Shown here: piece by piece, positions 34,566-43,332 of the stretch
How positions within the stretch are numbered: the stretch's first letter is position 1
Layout of the letters: each line of letters begins with the position of its first letter
Assembly: GCF_019703325.1 (NCBI RefSeq)
Contig: NZ_AP024819.1
Location: 1,178,001-1,242,000 of the forward strand
DNA: 64,000 bases
Source of the DNA: Helicobacter sp. NHP19-012
GTDB lineage: Bacteria > Campylobacterota > Campylobacteria > Campylobacterales > Helicobacteraceae
Reading direction: 5' to 3'
Notes under the pieces: generated by a model
What the model saw: only the letters and a program-made list of their open reading frames with translations
What the model was told of the DNA's origin: nothing
Database searches by the model: none
Made by a program: the position numbers and the translations under genes

Positions 34566-35912
34566 TTAATACCCTTGATCGATCATCGCTTGGGCGACCT
34601 TCCTAAAACCGGCAATGTTTGCGCCTAAAACTAAGTTTGTAGGGTCTTTAAACTCGGCGGCAGTTTGGGAGCTGTTGGTGAAAATGTCTTGCATGATGGT
34701 GTGTAATTTTTGGTCCACCACCTCAAAACTCCAAGTATGTAGGCTTGCGTTTTGCGCCATTTCTAAGCCGCTCACAGCCACGCCGCCCGCATTTGCTGCC
34801 TTGCTAGGTCCGTAGCAAATTTTTGCCTTTAGAAAGGCTTGCACTGCCTCAGCAGTTGATGGCATGTTTGCCCCCTCAACTACGCACTTACAGCCATTTT
34901 GTAGCAAGGTTTTAGCATCCAGCTCACTAAGCTCGTTTTGCGTAGCACTTGGAAACGCCGCAAAACAAGGCACACCCCACACTCCATTTGTGCCTGCTTT
35001 GTAGTCCTTCGTGGGGGTGTAGATGGCACTTTTTTTATTCTTGGCGTAGTCCTCAATGCGCCCCTTACGCACCTCTTTGATTTCTTTCAATAGATCTAAA
35101 TTGATCCCCTCTTTATCGTAGATCATGCCCTTAGAGTCGCTGACTGTTACGGGGATCGCCCCCACTTGCCATAACTTTTCAATGGTGTAAATCGCCACAT
35201 TGCCGCTACCAGAAACAGAACAGACCTTGCCCTCTAGCCCCTCTTTACGCGCCCCTAACATTTCTTGGGCAAAATACACGGCACCATAACCCGTAGCCTC
35301 TTTACGCACTAGACTGCCCCCCCAGTCTAAATTTTTGCCCGTGAGCGCACCCTCAAAGCCATCCACAAGCTTTTTATACCGCCCAAAGAGATAGCCAATT
35401 TCCCTAGCCCCCACGCCAATGTCGCCGGCCGGTACATCTTTTAATGCCCCAATATAGCGGTGCAATTCGTCCATATACGCCTGACAAAAGCGCATGATCT
35501 CCGCCTCACTCTTGCCCTTTGGATCAAAGTCGCTCCCTCCCTTTGCCCCACCAATGTTTAGCGTGGTGAGCGCATTTTTAAAGATTTGCTCGAAACCCAA
35601 AAACTTAATGATACTCGCATTTGCGCTGGGGTGAAACCTTAGCCCTCCCTTGTAGGGACCTAGGGCGTTGTTGAACTGAACCCGCCACCCCCGATTGACT
35701 TGTACCTTGCCTTTGTCATCAGCCCATACGACCTTGAAAAAGACCTGCCTATCTGGCTCCACCAGGCGTTCTAAAATGGCGTATTTTTCATACTTAGGTT
35801 CTTTTCTGAGTAGGGGGCTTAAAGCGTGCAGCATTTCGGCGACTGCTTGTCTAAACTCCACTTGTTGGGGGTAGGCACTCTCCACATGTTTTAAAATCCG
35901 ATCCGCATACAT
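34566..35912 (-). CDS. gdhA: NADP-type glutamate dehydrogenase
   Basis: Hexameric bacterial-type glutamate dehydrogenase that assimilates ammonia into 2-oxoglutarate; 448 residues from ATG 35912, which has GAAGGGAG upstream and matches the family length. A longer frame to 35969 crosses the promoter and is not used. Motifs: PYKGGLRFHPSANASIIKFL, the catalytic Lys in NIGGAKGGSDFDPKGKSE, DVPAGDIGVGAREIGYLFG, and the nucleotide-binding VCSVSGSGNVAIYTIEKL. It diverges from prfB. Confidence 0.95.
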   Translation of the reverse strand: MYADRILKHVESAYPQQVEFRQAVAEMLHALSPLLRKEPKYEKYAILERLVEPDRQVFFKVVWADDKGKVQVNRGWRVQFNNALGPYKGGLRFHPSANASIIKFLGFEQIFKNALTTLNIGGAKGGSDFDPKGKSEAEIMRFCQAYMDELHRYIGALKDVPAGDIGVGAREIGYLFGRYKKLVDGFEGALTGKNLDWGGSLVRKEATGYGAVYFAQEMLGARKEGLEGKVCSVSGSGNVAIYTIEKLWQVGAIPVTVSDSKGMIYDKEGINLDLLKEIKEVRKGRIEDYAKNKKSAIYTPTKDYKAGTNGVWGVPCFAAFPSATQNELSELDAKTLLQNGCKCVVEGANMPSTAEAVQAFLKAKICYGPSKAANAGGVAVSGLEMAQNASLHTWSFEVVDQKLHTIMQDIFTNSSQTAAEFKDPTNLVLGANIAGFRKVAQAMIDQGY

Positions 35913-35957
35913 GAGAACTCCCTTCAAAAGTAACTTTACAAAGTCAAATACCCATTG

Positions 35958-35963
35958 TATAAT
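35958..35963 (+). promoter_or_regulatory. -10 box of prfB, overlapping that of gdhA
   Basis: ATTGTATAATACCC gives TATAAT 31 bases before prfB. The complementary strand reads GGTATTATACAATGGG, which can serve as the -10 of divergent gdhA, so the two promoters probably share the element. Confidence 0.55.
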
Positions 35964-35993
35964 ACCCACTCACAACTAACCTATGGAAACATA

Positions 35994-37087
35994 ATGGATG
36001 CTTACGAATACAGCGAATTACTTAAGGACTTGCAGGGCAAATGCCATAACATCGCCCAAATCATCAAGCCCCAAGAGTTGCAGGCACAATTAGAAAGATT
36101 GATCCAAGAGCAAGCCCACCCCGACTTTTGGCAGGATAAGACCACCGCCACACACAAAAACAAAGAAAAAATGCGTGTAGAACGCCTATTATCCGCCTAC
36201 TACAAGACCAAACAAGCTCTAGATGAAACCTATGAACTCTTTGAGCTAACCCAAGAAGACACCCACGCTTTAGGACAGCTGTTTGACGAAGCCCCCAAAT
36301 TAGCAAGTTGTATCCAAAATATGGAAGTGGAAGTCATGCTAAGCGATCCAAACGATGCCCTAGACGCTTTGGTGAGCATCCAACCGGGAGCTGGGGGACA
36401 GAGAGCCAAGACTGGGCGAGCATGCTCTATCGCATGTATTTACGCTGGGCGGAGAGACGGGGCTTTAAGGTGGAGCTTTTAGACTATCAAGAGGGCGAGG
36501 AAGCGGGCATTAAGGGGGTAGCTTTTAGCATTAAAGGAGTCAATGTCTATGGCTATATGAAAAATGAAAATGGCATACACCGCCTCGTGCGCATGTCCCC
36601 CTTTAATGCTAATGGCAAGAGGCATACGAGCTTTGCGAGCGTTCAGGTGAGCCCCGAAGTGGATGATGAGATCAATATTGTCATTGAGGAGAAAGACTTT
36701 GAGATGGACACCTACCGCGCGAGCGGAGCGGGCGGACAACATGTCAACAAAACCGAGTCGGCTGTGCGCATCACCCACCACGCTACGGGGATTGTAGTGC
36801 AATGCCAAAACGATCGCAGTCAACACAAAAACAAGGCAATGGCATTAAAAATGTTGAAATCCAAACTTTACGAGCTCGAGTTACGCAAGCAACAAGAACA
36901 AAGCAACCAAAAAGAAAAGAGCGAAATCGGTTGGGGACACCAAATTAGAAGCTATGTTTTAGCGCCCTACCAACAAATCAAGGATGCAAGGAGCGGGATC
37001 GCCTATAGCCAAGTGGAGGCGGTTTTGGATGGGGATCTAGATCAAATCATGCAAGATGTCCTAGTGCGTAAGGCGCAAATTCCTTAA
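35994..37087 (+). CDS. prfB: Peptide chain release factor 2, frameshifted at a G5 run
   Basis: RF2 terminates at UGA and UAA codons. ATG 35994 is used because the upstream part of the open frame lies in the promoter. Two frames carry it: residues 1-135 ([15 protein letters not shown] to [10 protein letters not shown]) and the rest ([20 protein letters not shown] onward). The break falls at GCTGGGGGACAGAG near 36395-36400, where one more G restores PGAGGTESQDW. The tripeptide SPF in [12 protein letters not shown] marks RF2, and the catalytic GGQ is in [11 protein letters not shown] near residue 248. About 364 residues when repaired. As the gene is essential, a sequencing error is the likely cause. 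Confidence 0.92.
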
Positions 37088-37111
37088 AGCATTCTACAAA
37101 GCAAAATAAAT

Positions 37112-37117
37112 TATAAT
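37112..37117 (+). promoter_or_regulatory. -10 box of cheZ
   Basis: AAATTATAATCGCC places TATAAT 25 bases before the cheZ start, which also has an exceptionally good ribosome site, TAAGGAGGATAG. Confidence 0.55.
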
Positions 37118-37141
37118 CGCCGCATTATCTAAGGAGGATAG

Positions 37142-37867
37142 ATGACCCAAGAAGAGTTGGATGCCTTGATGAGTGGGGGCGGTTTGGAAGTGGCCGCCCT
37201 TGAGGAATTGGAGAAGGCGGACGAGATTGAAGAGGGCGATGAAGACAAAAAAGACCAGGAGGCGGGAAGCCACTACATGAAAGTGGATAAAAAAACCGCC
37301 GAGAAATACGGCAAGATCGACTCTGAAGAGTGGCCCCCCCCACCCCCCACTGAAGAGCACAAAGTCGTGCACCAACTAGACGATGTAACAAGAGATTCTG
37401 AAGTCAAGGCGACTCAGGTTTTCGACCAGCTCGACTACATCAACATGAGCGCAGATGGGATTTTAAAAGTTTTAAAGAAAATGAAAGATCCCCTACAAAA
37501 GCATTTAGAAATCTTTGAAACTTTAGCTGAAAACTTTCCTCTAATCCAAACTTTCCAAACTTCCCTAGATGAAACAAATGAGATTTTACAAGGCATCAAT
37601 TCTATACAAGAAAAAGCCGAAGGTTGTTCAGACAGCTCCATGCAAGCCATGGACATCATGCAATTTCAAGACATCCACCGCCAAAAAATCGAGCGGGTTA
37701 TCAATGTCATGCGCGCTTTGACGCAGTACATGAACGCCCTATTTGAGGGCAGTATCGCCGATTCTAAACGGGTCAGCTCCGCCTCTTACATCATCGGCGA
37801 TGACAACGAGAGCGCGGCGAGTGAGAGCGACATTGAGGCGTTGATCGCCGCCTTTGGTAAAAAATAG
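37142..37867 (+). CDS. cheZ: CheY-P phosphatase CheZ (Helicobacter type)
   Basis: A 241-residue remote CheZ. The phosphatase helix contains the diagnostic MQFQDIHRQKIERVINVMRA near residues 175-195, with the Asp and Gln that act on CheY-P. The start TQEELDALMSGGG resembles the N-terminal CheY-binding peptide of FliM/FliY, and the end SESDIEALIAAFGKK resembles the C-terminal CheY-binding peptide of enterobacterial CheZ. A poly-Pro stretch (EEWPPPPPTEEHK) separates the N-terminal tail from the helical core. In H. pylori the same gene lies between prfB and the U32 gene. Its start is 54 bases after prfB with its own promoter. Confidence 0.85.
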   Translation: MTQEELDALMSGGGLEVAALEELEKADEIEEGDEDKKDQEAGSHYMKVDKKTAEKYGKIDSEEWPPPPPTEEHKVVHQLDDVTRDSEVKATQVFDQLDYINMSADGILKVLKKMKDPLQKHLEIFETLAENFPLIQTFQTSLDETNEILQGINSIQEKAEGCSDSSMQAMDIMQFQDIHRQKIERVINVMRALTQYMNALFEGSIADSKRVSSASYIIGDDNESAASESDIEALIAAFGKK

Positions 37868-37869
37868 CT

Positions 37870-39144
37870 TTGGTCGAATTACTCGCCCCGGCAGGCAACC
37901 TAACCAAACTTAAGATCGCCCTAGACTATGGGGCGGATGCGGTCTATGCAGGTTTAGGGCAGTTTTCTTTGAGAAACCGCGCGTCTAAGGCGTTTGATTT
38001 GGAGAGTTTTAAAGAGGGCGTGCGCTACACCCACGCAAAGGGCAAGAAATTTTACGCCACTTTAAATGGCTTTCCTTTTAACGCCCAAATTAAACTTTTA
38101 GAGGAGCAACTGCTAAAACTTGCCGATTGCAAGGTCGATGCGCTCATCATCGCCACCCCCGGGGTGCTAAGGCTGGCGCAAAAACTCACCCCCCATATCC
38201 CCATCCATTTATCCACCCAAGCCAATGTGATGAATGTTTTGGACGCTGAGGCTTACTACGAAATGGGCGTGAAGCGCATTGTAGCGGCACGGGAGATGAG
38301 CCTCAATGACGCGGTGGAGATTAAAAAACACCTCCCCGATTTGGAGCTTGAAATTTTTGTGCATGGGAGCATGTGCTTTGCCTTTTCTGGGCGGTGTTTG
38401 ATCTCGGCTTTGCAACACGGGCGTGTGCCAAATCGAGGTAGTTGTGCCAACGATTGCCGTTTTGACTACGAGTATTACATCAAAAACCCCGACACGGGCG
38501 TTTTAATGCGCCTTGAGGAGGAGGAGGGTATCGGCACGCACATTTTAAACGCCAAGGATTTAAACCTAGCTAGCCACATCGGCGCGATTTTAGACACTAA
38601 GGCGATCGATGCTTTCAAAATTGAGGGGCGCACGAAGTCTAGCTACTACGCTGCCATCACCACAAAAACCTACCGCACTGCCATAGACGACTACTATCGC
38701 AACCAACACCGCCCCGCCCTCTACCAAGCCGAGCTAGCCACTCTCAAAAATCGGGGCTTTAGCGAGGGATATTTAATCAAACGCCCCCACCAACGCCTAG
38801 ACACCCAAAATTTTAAAACCGCGATCAGCGAGGGGGATTTTCAAGTGAGCGGGGAGGTGCTAGAAGATGGCTTGCATTTTTTGTGTAAATTCACCACCCG
38901 CCCCAATGAACCCTATGAAGTGGTCTTGCCCTATGGAGCGCATTTAGAGCCCGTAGCCAATGAGCTAGGTAAACTCTATAGCTTTGAGGGCAAACACTAC
39001 CTTTGTCTGTATAAAATCGCTTTAGAAAACGGGCAAGAACTAGAGAGCGTGCATAGCGGGAACACCAACCCCGTAAAACTCCCAGCAAAACTTCCCGCCC
39101 GCACCTTTTTGCGCACCCAACATGTTTTACCCCACAAAGACTGA
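37870..39144 (+). CDS. U32 family protein (PrtC/TrhP-like)
   Basis: A 424-residue U32 'peptidase' family protein. The signature EIFVHGSMCFAFSGRCLIS near residue 165 and the further cysteines in GSCANDCRFDYEYY are those of an iron-sulfur-binding U32 protein. Relatives in E. coli (TrhP, RlhA) hydroxylate RNA with prephenate; H. pylori PrtC was described as a collagenase. RNA modification is the better guess by current family knowledge. Start is TTG 37870, two bases after cheZ, giving VELLAPAGNLTKLKIAL, the normal beginning. Confidence 0.88.
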   Translation: MVELLAPAGNLTKLKIALDYGADAVYAGLGQFSLRNRASKAFDLESFKEGVRYTHAKGKKFYATLNGFPFNAQIKLLEEQLLKLADCKVDALIIATPGVLRLAQKLTPHIPIHLSTQANVMNVLDAEAYYEMGVKRIVAAREMSLNDAVEIKKHLPDLELEIFVHGSMCFAFSGRCLISALQHGRVPNRGSCANDCRFDYEYYIKNPDTGVLMRLEEEEGIGTHILNAKDLNLASHIGAILDTKAIDAFKIEGRTKSSYYAAITTKTYRTAIDDYYRNQHRPALYQAELATLKNRGFSEGYLIKRPHQRLDTQNFKTAISEGDFQVSGEVLEDGLHFLCKFTTRPNEPYEVVLPYGAHLEPVANELGKLYSFEGKHYLCLYKIALENGQELESVHSGNTNPVKLPAKLPARTFLRTQHVLPHKD

Positions 39145-39913
39145 CAAGTCAGGCAGTGTTTTTTTATTTTATCTAAGAACCAGCACGACTACAAAAAAAA
39201 ATAAATATCTTTTGGCACGCACATTCTTGGTTGTGGTAAGACATTTAGCTCTCATCCTCTCTTTTTCGCTGGGGACTTTGTGCGCCCACCCCTTTTCAGC
39301 CTTTAATGGACCTTTTGTCGCGGTTGGCATGGGGGTGGGTCGGGGCTATGTTCTCCAAAATGCGGGTTCTACAGGTACTTTCAGCAATTTATCCTCGCAT
39401 TCGGCGCAATTTGGTTTCCAACTGCAAGGAGGGGATCAAAAATATTTTAACCCCTTTGTGGGGGTGTCTTATTATGGTTACTTTGGATACCGCTACCTCT
39501 ATATGGATCAATTTGCCCATGCCTTTGAGAATGCAGCTAGCGCAAACCGCTATAGCTTTGGCATAGGGGCGAATCTTTTAGTCAATATTTACAGCAAGTT
39601 TAGAAGAAAGGGGCGGCGACTCAAAGTTTATAACTACGGGGTTTTTGGGGGCTTGTTAGCGATAGCAAATATTTGGAGTGTGCGTTTTTCAGGCATGAGT
39701 GCTTCCTATGTGCGCAATAACGCCAACATCGATGCCGTCTTTGGGGTCAGCATGCGCTTTGATAAATTTAAATTAACCTTTGGTGTTCATGTCCCCCTTG
39801 CCAACCAAACAAGGTTGGTGCGTGTCCCAAGCAGCTCCCCCGTTAGATCTTTAGAGATCGGGGATAATTACCAAAGTGCAGAGCTTTTCATGAATTTTAT
39901 ACGGATCTTTTGA
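39122..39913 (+). CDS. Short outer membrane beta-barrel protein (Hop/Hof-like)
   Basis: 263 codons ending in Phe (NFIRIF), the outer membrane signature. The likely signal peptide is VVVRHLALILSFSLGTLCAH, so translation may start at TTG 39227 or GTG 39233 rather than at the upstream ATG 39122, which overlaps the U32 gene by 23 bases. The mature part is nearly all beta barrel: FVAVGMGVGRGYVLQN, GGDQKYFNPFVGVSYYGYFG, RYSFGIGANLLVNIYSKF, YGVFGGLLAIANIW. It closely resembles the barrel of the next gene but lacks its helical surface domain. Confidence 0.82.
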   Translation: MFYPTKTDKSGSVFLFYLRTSTTTKKNKYLLARTFLVVVRHLALILSFSLGTLCAHPFSAFNGPFVAVGMGVGRGYVLQNAGSTGTFSNLSSHSAQFGFQLQGGDQKYFNPFVGVSYYGYFGYRYLYMDQFAHAFENAASANRYSFGIGANLLVNIYSKFRRKGRRLKVYNYGVFGGLLAIANIWSVRFSGMSASYVRNNANIDAVFGVSMRFDKFKLTFGVHVPLANQTRLVRVPSSSPVRSLEIGDNYQSAELFMNFIRIF

Positions 39914-39938
39914 CATTCTTGGAGCGATATGCAAACCG

Positions 39939-42438
39939 ATGCTGACAAGATGTGCCCTTTTTTGTTTCTGCATGATTTTGTGCCTTTCTATCCTTGGGGC
40001 GCACTCTCTTGCGTCCTATTTAGATGGGAATTTTTTATCCTTTGGGATGGACGCAGGAGGGGGAGATGTGATGGAAAGCGTGAGCAACCTAGCTACAAGC
40101 ACCAAAGAGGAGCAAACATACAAACTCGAGCAAAGTGCCTTTGAAAATGCCCTAAGTCAGCTCAAGAGCAATCGCAACCAGACCATTAACACCCTGCAAG
40201 GCATCGTCCAACAGCTCTTGGGGACTGACCCGACCTCTTCTGCGCTCAACCACCTGGTCGCCCAAATCAATGATTTGGCTAAAAACCCCAACTCTAAAGA
40301 CTTGATGTCTAACCTCAATACGAGCTTGCAGACCTACCAAGATTATTTAAATGGGATGATTTCCTCTTATGAGAGCCAAAACCAACAAATTATCCAAGAA
40401 GCCCAAGCCAAATTGAAAGTCTACGAAGCCAAAGTGAGCTCCTACACTGCCCAAAATCAAGCCATCCTCCAAAAGGCGATCCACAATTTCAATACCTATA
40501 ACACCCAAATCCAACAAACTTTTAAAGCATTGGGTATTGAGTGCGCTAAAGTGATGGGGGCAAACAGCCCCACTTGCACGGGCTTAAGCCCTAAGGATTT
40601 AGATTACACTTTCCCCAAGAATTTCCCCACAAAAATCACTGATTTCACGCCCTCACAGACGATTCAAGCCCTCCAATCTCTAGGTGCACAGCTGGATAAA
40701 AGCATTAAGGTCGTGAGCGAAAACGCCCAAGCGATTAACAACGCTAACCAAGAAATCGCCCAAAAGGGGGTTGAGGAAATGAAAATGCTTTTACAAGCCA
40801 AAACCCAAGACATCACCCAAGCCCTTAACAATGTGATGGGGCTTTCTCTAATTATTAGCAATGCTTTTCACAATGCATGGGTGAATTATGCCAATGGAAA
40901 ACTCTATGGGATAGACAACGCCTCTGAAGGCTCTTACACCTACAAAGGGACGACTTATGATAACTTTGTCAATAATTCTTGGAACTGCGTGTTAAAGCAA
41001 ATTGTAGACTCTGATCCTAATAGCTCCTATACGGGCTTTCAGGCGAGCAATTGTAGCCTTGTCGGTATTGGTGCAGCAAAACTCCCCCCCCAATTCAAAG
41101 CTTTGGGGCTGAACCTTTACAACATGTGGAACACCCTTTTTAATGTCCAAGAAATGCAAGCCAAGATTCCCGCTATCATGAACTCAAATTGCGCCCCGGG
41201 CAATGGGGTGGGCGGGGCGTCATGGCATAATTGTGGCAATACCCCCTCCTTGCAAACAATGCAAAACGATATGACCAAATTTTTTAATTTTATGAATGGC
41301 TATGTGGGGAGTGTAAGCTTTAATGGCAATTTTGCCAACTCGGAAGTTTATACCAAACTTAAAGGGTATTTGGACACAGGCAACTTGAGCGATGCCAAGC
41401 AGTTAGTGCAGGGCTACCAACAAGCCGCCAAAAACATGATTTCTACTTTCCAAGATAACCCCGTGTGGATCATGAGCATTGTGCCCAACGGGTCCCCTAC
41501 TTCCGATGTGCCTGATGCCTCCAAAAATGTCAAAGACTGCTGGAGCTCCCAATTTGCTGGAGCGAATTTCCCCCAAATCAACACCAATACGGGCAAGCCC
41601 TACACAATGTGCGGATACAGTAGCTGGGCTCGGTCGATCCTTGTGGGTTACTTTGGCTTTGGCAAAAGCACTGCAACAAGTATTGAGCAAGCCATCAGCA
41701 CCGCCCTAGGCCCCGTCAATACCGCCATACAAAACGCCATCAATGCCACCAAAGCCTACAAAAATTACAAGCCCCCCAAGCCTTTTCTGTCCCTAACCCC
41801 ACTTTCCAGCCCCAAGTCCCCACCCCCACTTCCCCTAGCGCACCGCTGATTAGCACCAATGCCACCCCCTGCCCCAACTTAAAAAACCCACAATCCCCCT
41901 AATCTCCTTTTCCACTTCTAATTTTAGATCATCTAGCTCTCTAAGACTGGGAATGCATGTGAGTGGGGGCTATCAAAAGTATTTCAGCCCCTTTTTGGGG
42001 ATCGCCTACTACGGCTACTTGGCTTACCGCTACGCTTACATGGCACGCTTCATTAGAAACTCTGACCTCACCGATTTAAACCGCTACACTCTGGGTTTTG
42101 GGGCAAATTTACTCAGCAACTTTTACACCAAGATCAGCAAAAGGCGGTTTGGATCGGCAAGAATCCGCGCATACGGCATGTTTGGGGGCTTACTCGGGAC
42201 TTTCAACATTTACGGGGCGCATTTTCTACACGACAAAGCCCAAATGCGCACCGGTTTTAATGTGGACGCTGTAACGGGCTTACAAATGCGTATCAATCGC
42301 TACAAATGGAGCATGGGCGTGCGTATCCCTATCATCCAAAAAGCCCAAAGCATCCCCTTAGACAATGGAGAAAACCTCGAAATCTTGGAGAACTACAAAC
42401 ACCCCCAATTTTTTCTCAACTTCACCACAATTTTTTAA
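39939..42438 (+). CDS. Large Hop/Hof-type outer membrane protein, two frame breaks
   Basis: A probable 833-residue adhesin-like outer membrane protein read in three frames. The first part (39939-41770) has a signal peptide (FCFCMILCLSILGAHS), a long Gln/Asn-rich helical passenger, and a Cys-containing region (NSWNCVLKQIV, WHNCGNTPSL, VKDCWSSQF). Frame 2 then gives a Pro-rich stretch (VPNPTFQPQVPTPTSPSAPL), and frame 3 (to 42438) the barrel: SGGYQKYFSPFLGIAYYGYL, YTLGFGANLLSNFYTKI, and the ending LNFTTIF. One extra base near 41770-41780 and one extra C in TCCCCCTAA (41894-41902) restore one frame. Cause may be base-call error or poly-C phase variation. Confidence 0.8.
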
Positions 42439-42466
42439 GCAAGAAGCCCACAGCTTGGGACAAGCG

Positions 42467-42637
42467 TTATTCAATCTGCTTAGGTTCGCCATTGTCGGGG
42501 CATTGCTCGCTGGAGGCTTCTTGGGCAAGCCCTTTAACAACGGGCTTAGGCTTTGTGGCACAAGCCGTTTTATGGGCGCAGCCCACACTAAAAACTAACA
42601 CTAATGCCAATGCTAAAAGCCTAGTTTTTTTCTCCAT
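42467..42637 (-). CDS. Small Cys-rich lipoprotein
   Basis: 56 residues from ATG 42637, which has AAAGGAG upstream; a longer frame to 42691 has no ribosome site. The signal is RLLALALVLVFSVGC with a lipobox ending in Cys at about residue 18. The short mature part, AHKTACATKPKPVVKGLAQE and beyond, has two more Cys and many charged residues. No family recognised. It lies between the outer membrane protein gene and a DedA gene on the minus strand. Confidence 0.65.
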   Translation of the reverse strand: MEKKTRLLALALVLVFSVGCAHKTACATKPKPVVKGLAQEASSEQCPDNGEPKQIE

Positions 42638-42694
42638 CGCAAACTCCTTTATCAAACAACCCCCCAAACTTAGCGCATTTAAACCAACCACCCA

Positions 42695-43270
42695 CTAATC
42701 TTTTTTAGATTTTTGGCTGATTTTGCTAATCCACAGCCACAGCCCGACTAGGCTTATGATGAAAAGCACGGGCAAGAGATAGGGATAAGCGTTGCCCTCA
42801 TCTAAAGAGCGGCGCACCCACGCGCTGGCATGGAAAGTGAGCTCGCCTAGGCTCAACGCCCACAGCGCACAAGAGAGCGCGTTAAGCCCCACAAACTGCT
42901 TAAAAGAAAACTTGCTAAGCCCTATGGCTAGGGGGACTAGAGTTTTCACCCCATAAATGTATTTGTTGAAGAAAATCAGCCAAGCCCCGTATTTGTGGAT
43001 CCATATATGCACTAAAGCGAGCTTACGGCGGTGTTTGTGTAGGTAGCTACGCATTTCTTTTTTCTGTGTCCGCCCCAGCCACACCAATAAACAACTGCCG
43101 ACAAAATTACCCAGCCCTGCCACGAGCATGGTTTTTGTAATGTCCATATGCCCGGTTGCGCTCAAAATCGCCGCCAACACAAGCCCCACATACCCACTCC
43201 CCAAAGAATACACAAAGAGAAAGAAATACCCCCACGAGTCGAACAAGGCTTGAAAATGCGCTAGATCCAC
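42695..43270 (-). CDS. DedA family membrane protein
   Basis: A DedA/SNARE-associated family protein, a group linked to lipid flipping and membrane homeostasis. GTG 43270 is favoured by AAGGA upstream; the frame reaches ATG 43312 but that would place its start within the divergent promoter region. Seen are YFFLFVYSLGSGYVGLVLAAI, GLGNFVGSCLLVWLGR, the amphipathic HKYGAWLIFFNKYIYGVKTL with the typical basic/aromatic reentrant turn (usually R.PGxR), PLAIGLSKFSFKQFV and a final membrane helix. The canonical motif is degenerate. Confidence 0.75.
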   Translation of the reverse strand: MDLAHFQALFDSWGYFFLFVYSLGSGYVGLVLAAILSATGHMDITKTMLVAGLGNFVGSCLLVWLGRTQKKEMRSYLHKHRRKLALVHIWIHKYGAWLIFFNKYIYGVKTLVPLAIGLSKFSFKQFVGLNALSCALWALSLGELTFHASAWVRRSLDEGNAYPYLLPVLFIISLVGLWLWISKISQKSKKD

Positions 43271-43299
43271 CAAAGTCCTTAAGCTTAATCTTTCTAGGG

Positions 43300-43305
43300 T
43301 ATAAT
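43300..43305 (+). promoter_or_regulatory. -10 box upstream of the flagellar rod gene
   Basis: TAGGGTATAATAGCAC holds a perfect TATAAT 28 bases before the flagellar gene start; AACTAGGAG gives its ribosome site. It looks like a housekeeping rather than sigma-28 or sigma-54 promoter. Confidence 0.55.
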
Positions 43306-43332
43306 AGCACAAAGTCCAACTAGGAGTTTTTC

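Noticed and set aside
34566..35912. tRNA-linked integration site downstream of tRNA-Arg
   Set aside because: The tRNA is followed directly by gdhA with no integrase and no repeat of the tRNA 3' end visible.
35994..36100. Programmed frameshift in prfB
   Set aside because: The break is near codon 135, not near codon 25; no in-frame UGA, slippery CUU or internal Shine-Dalgarno of the known type is present at the start.
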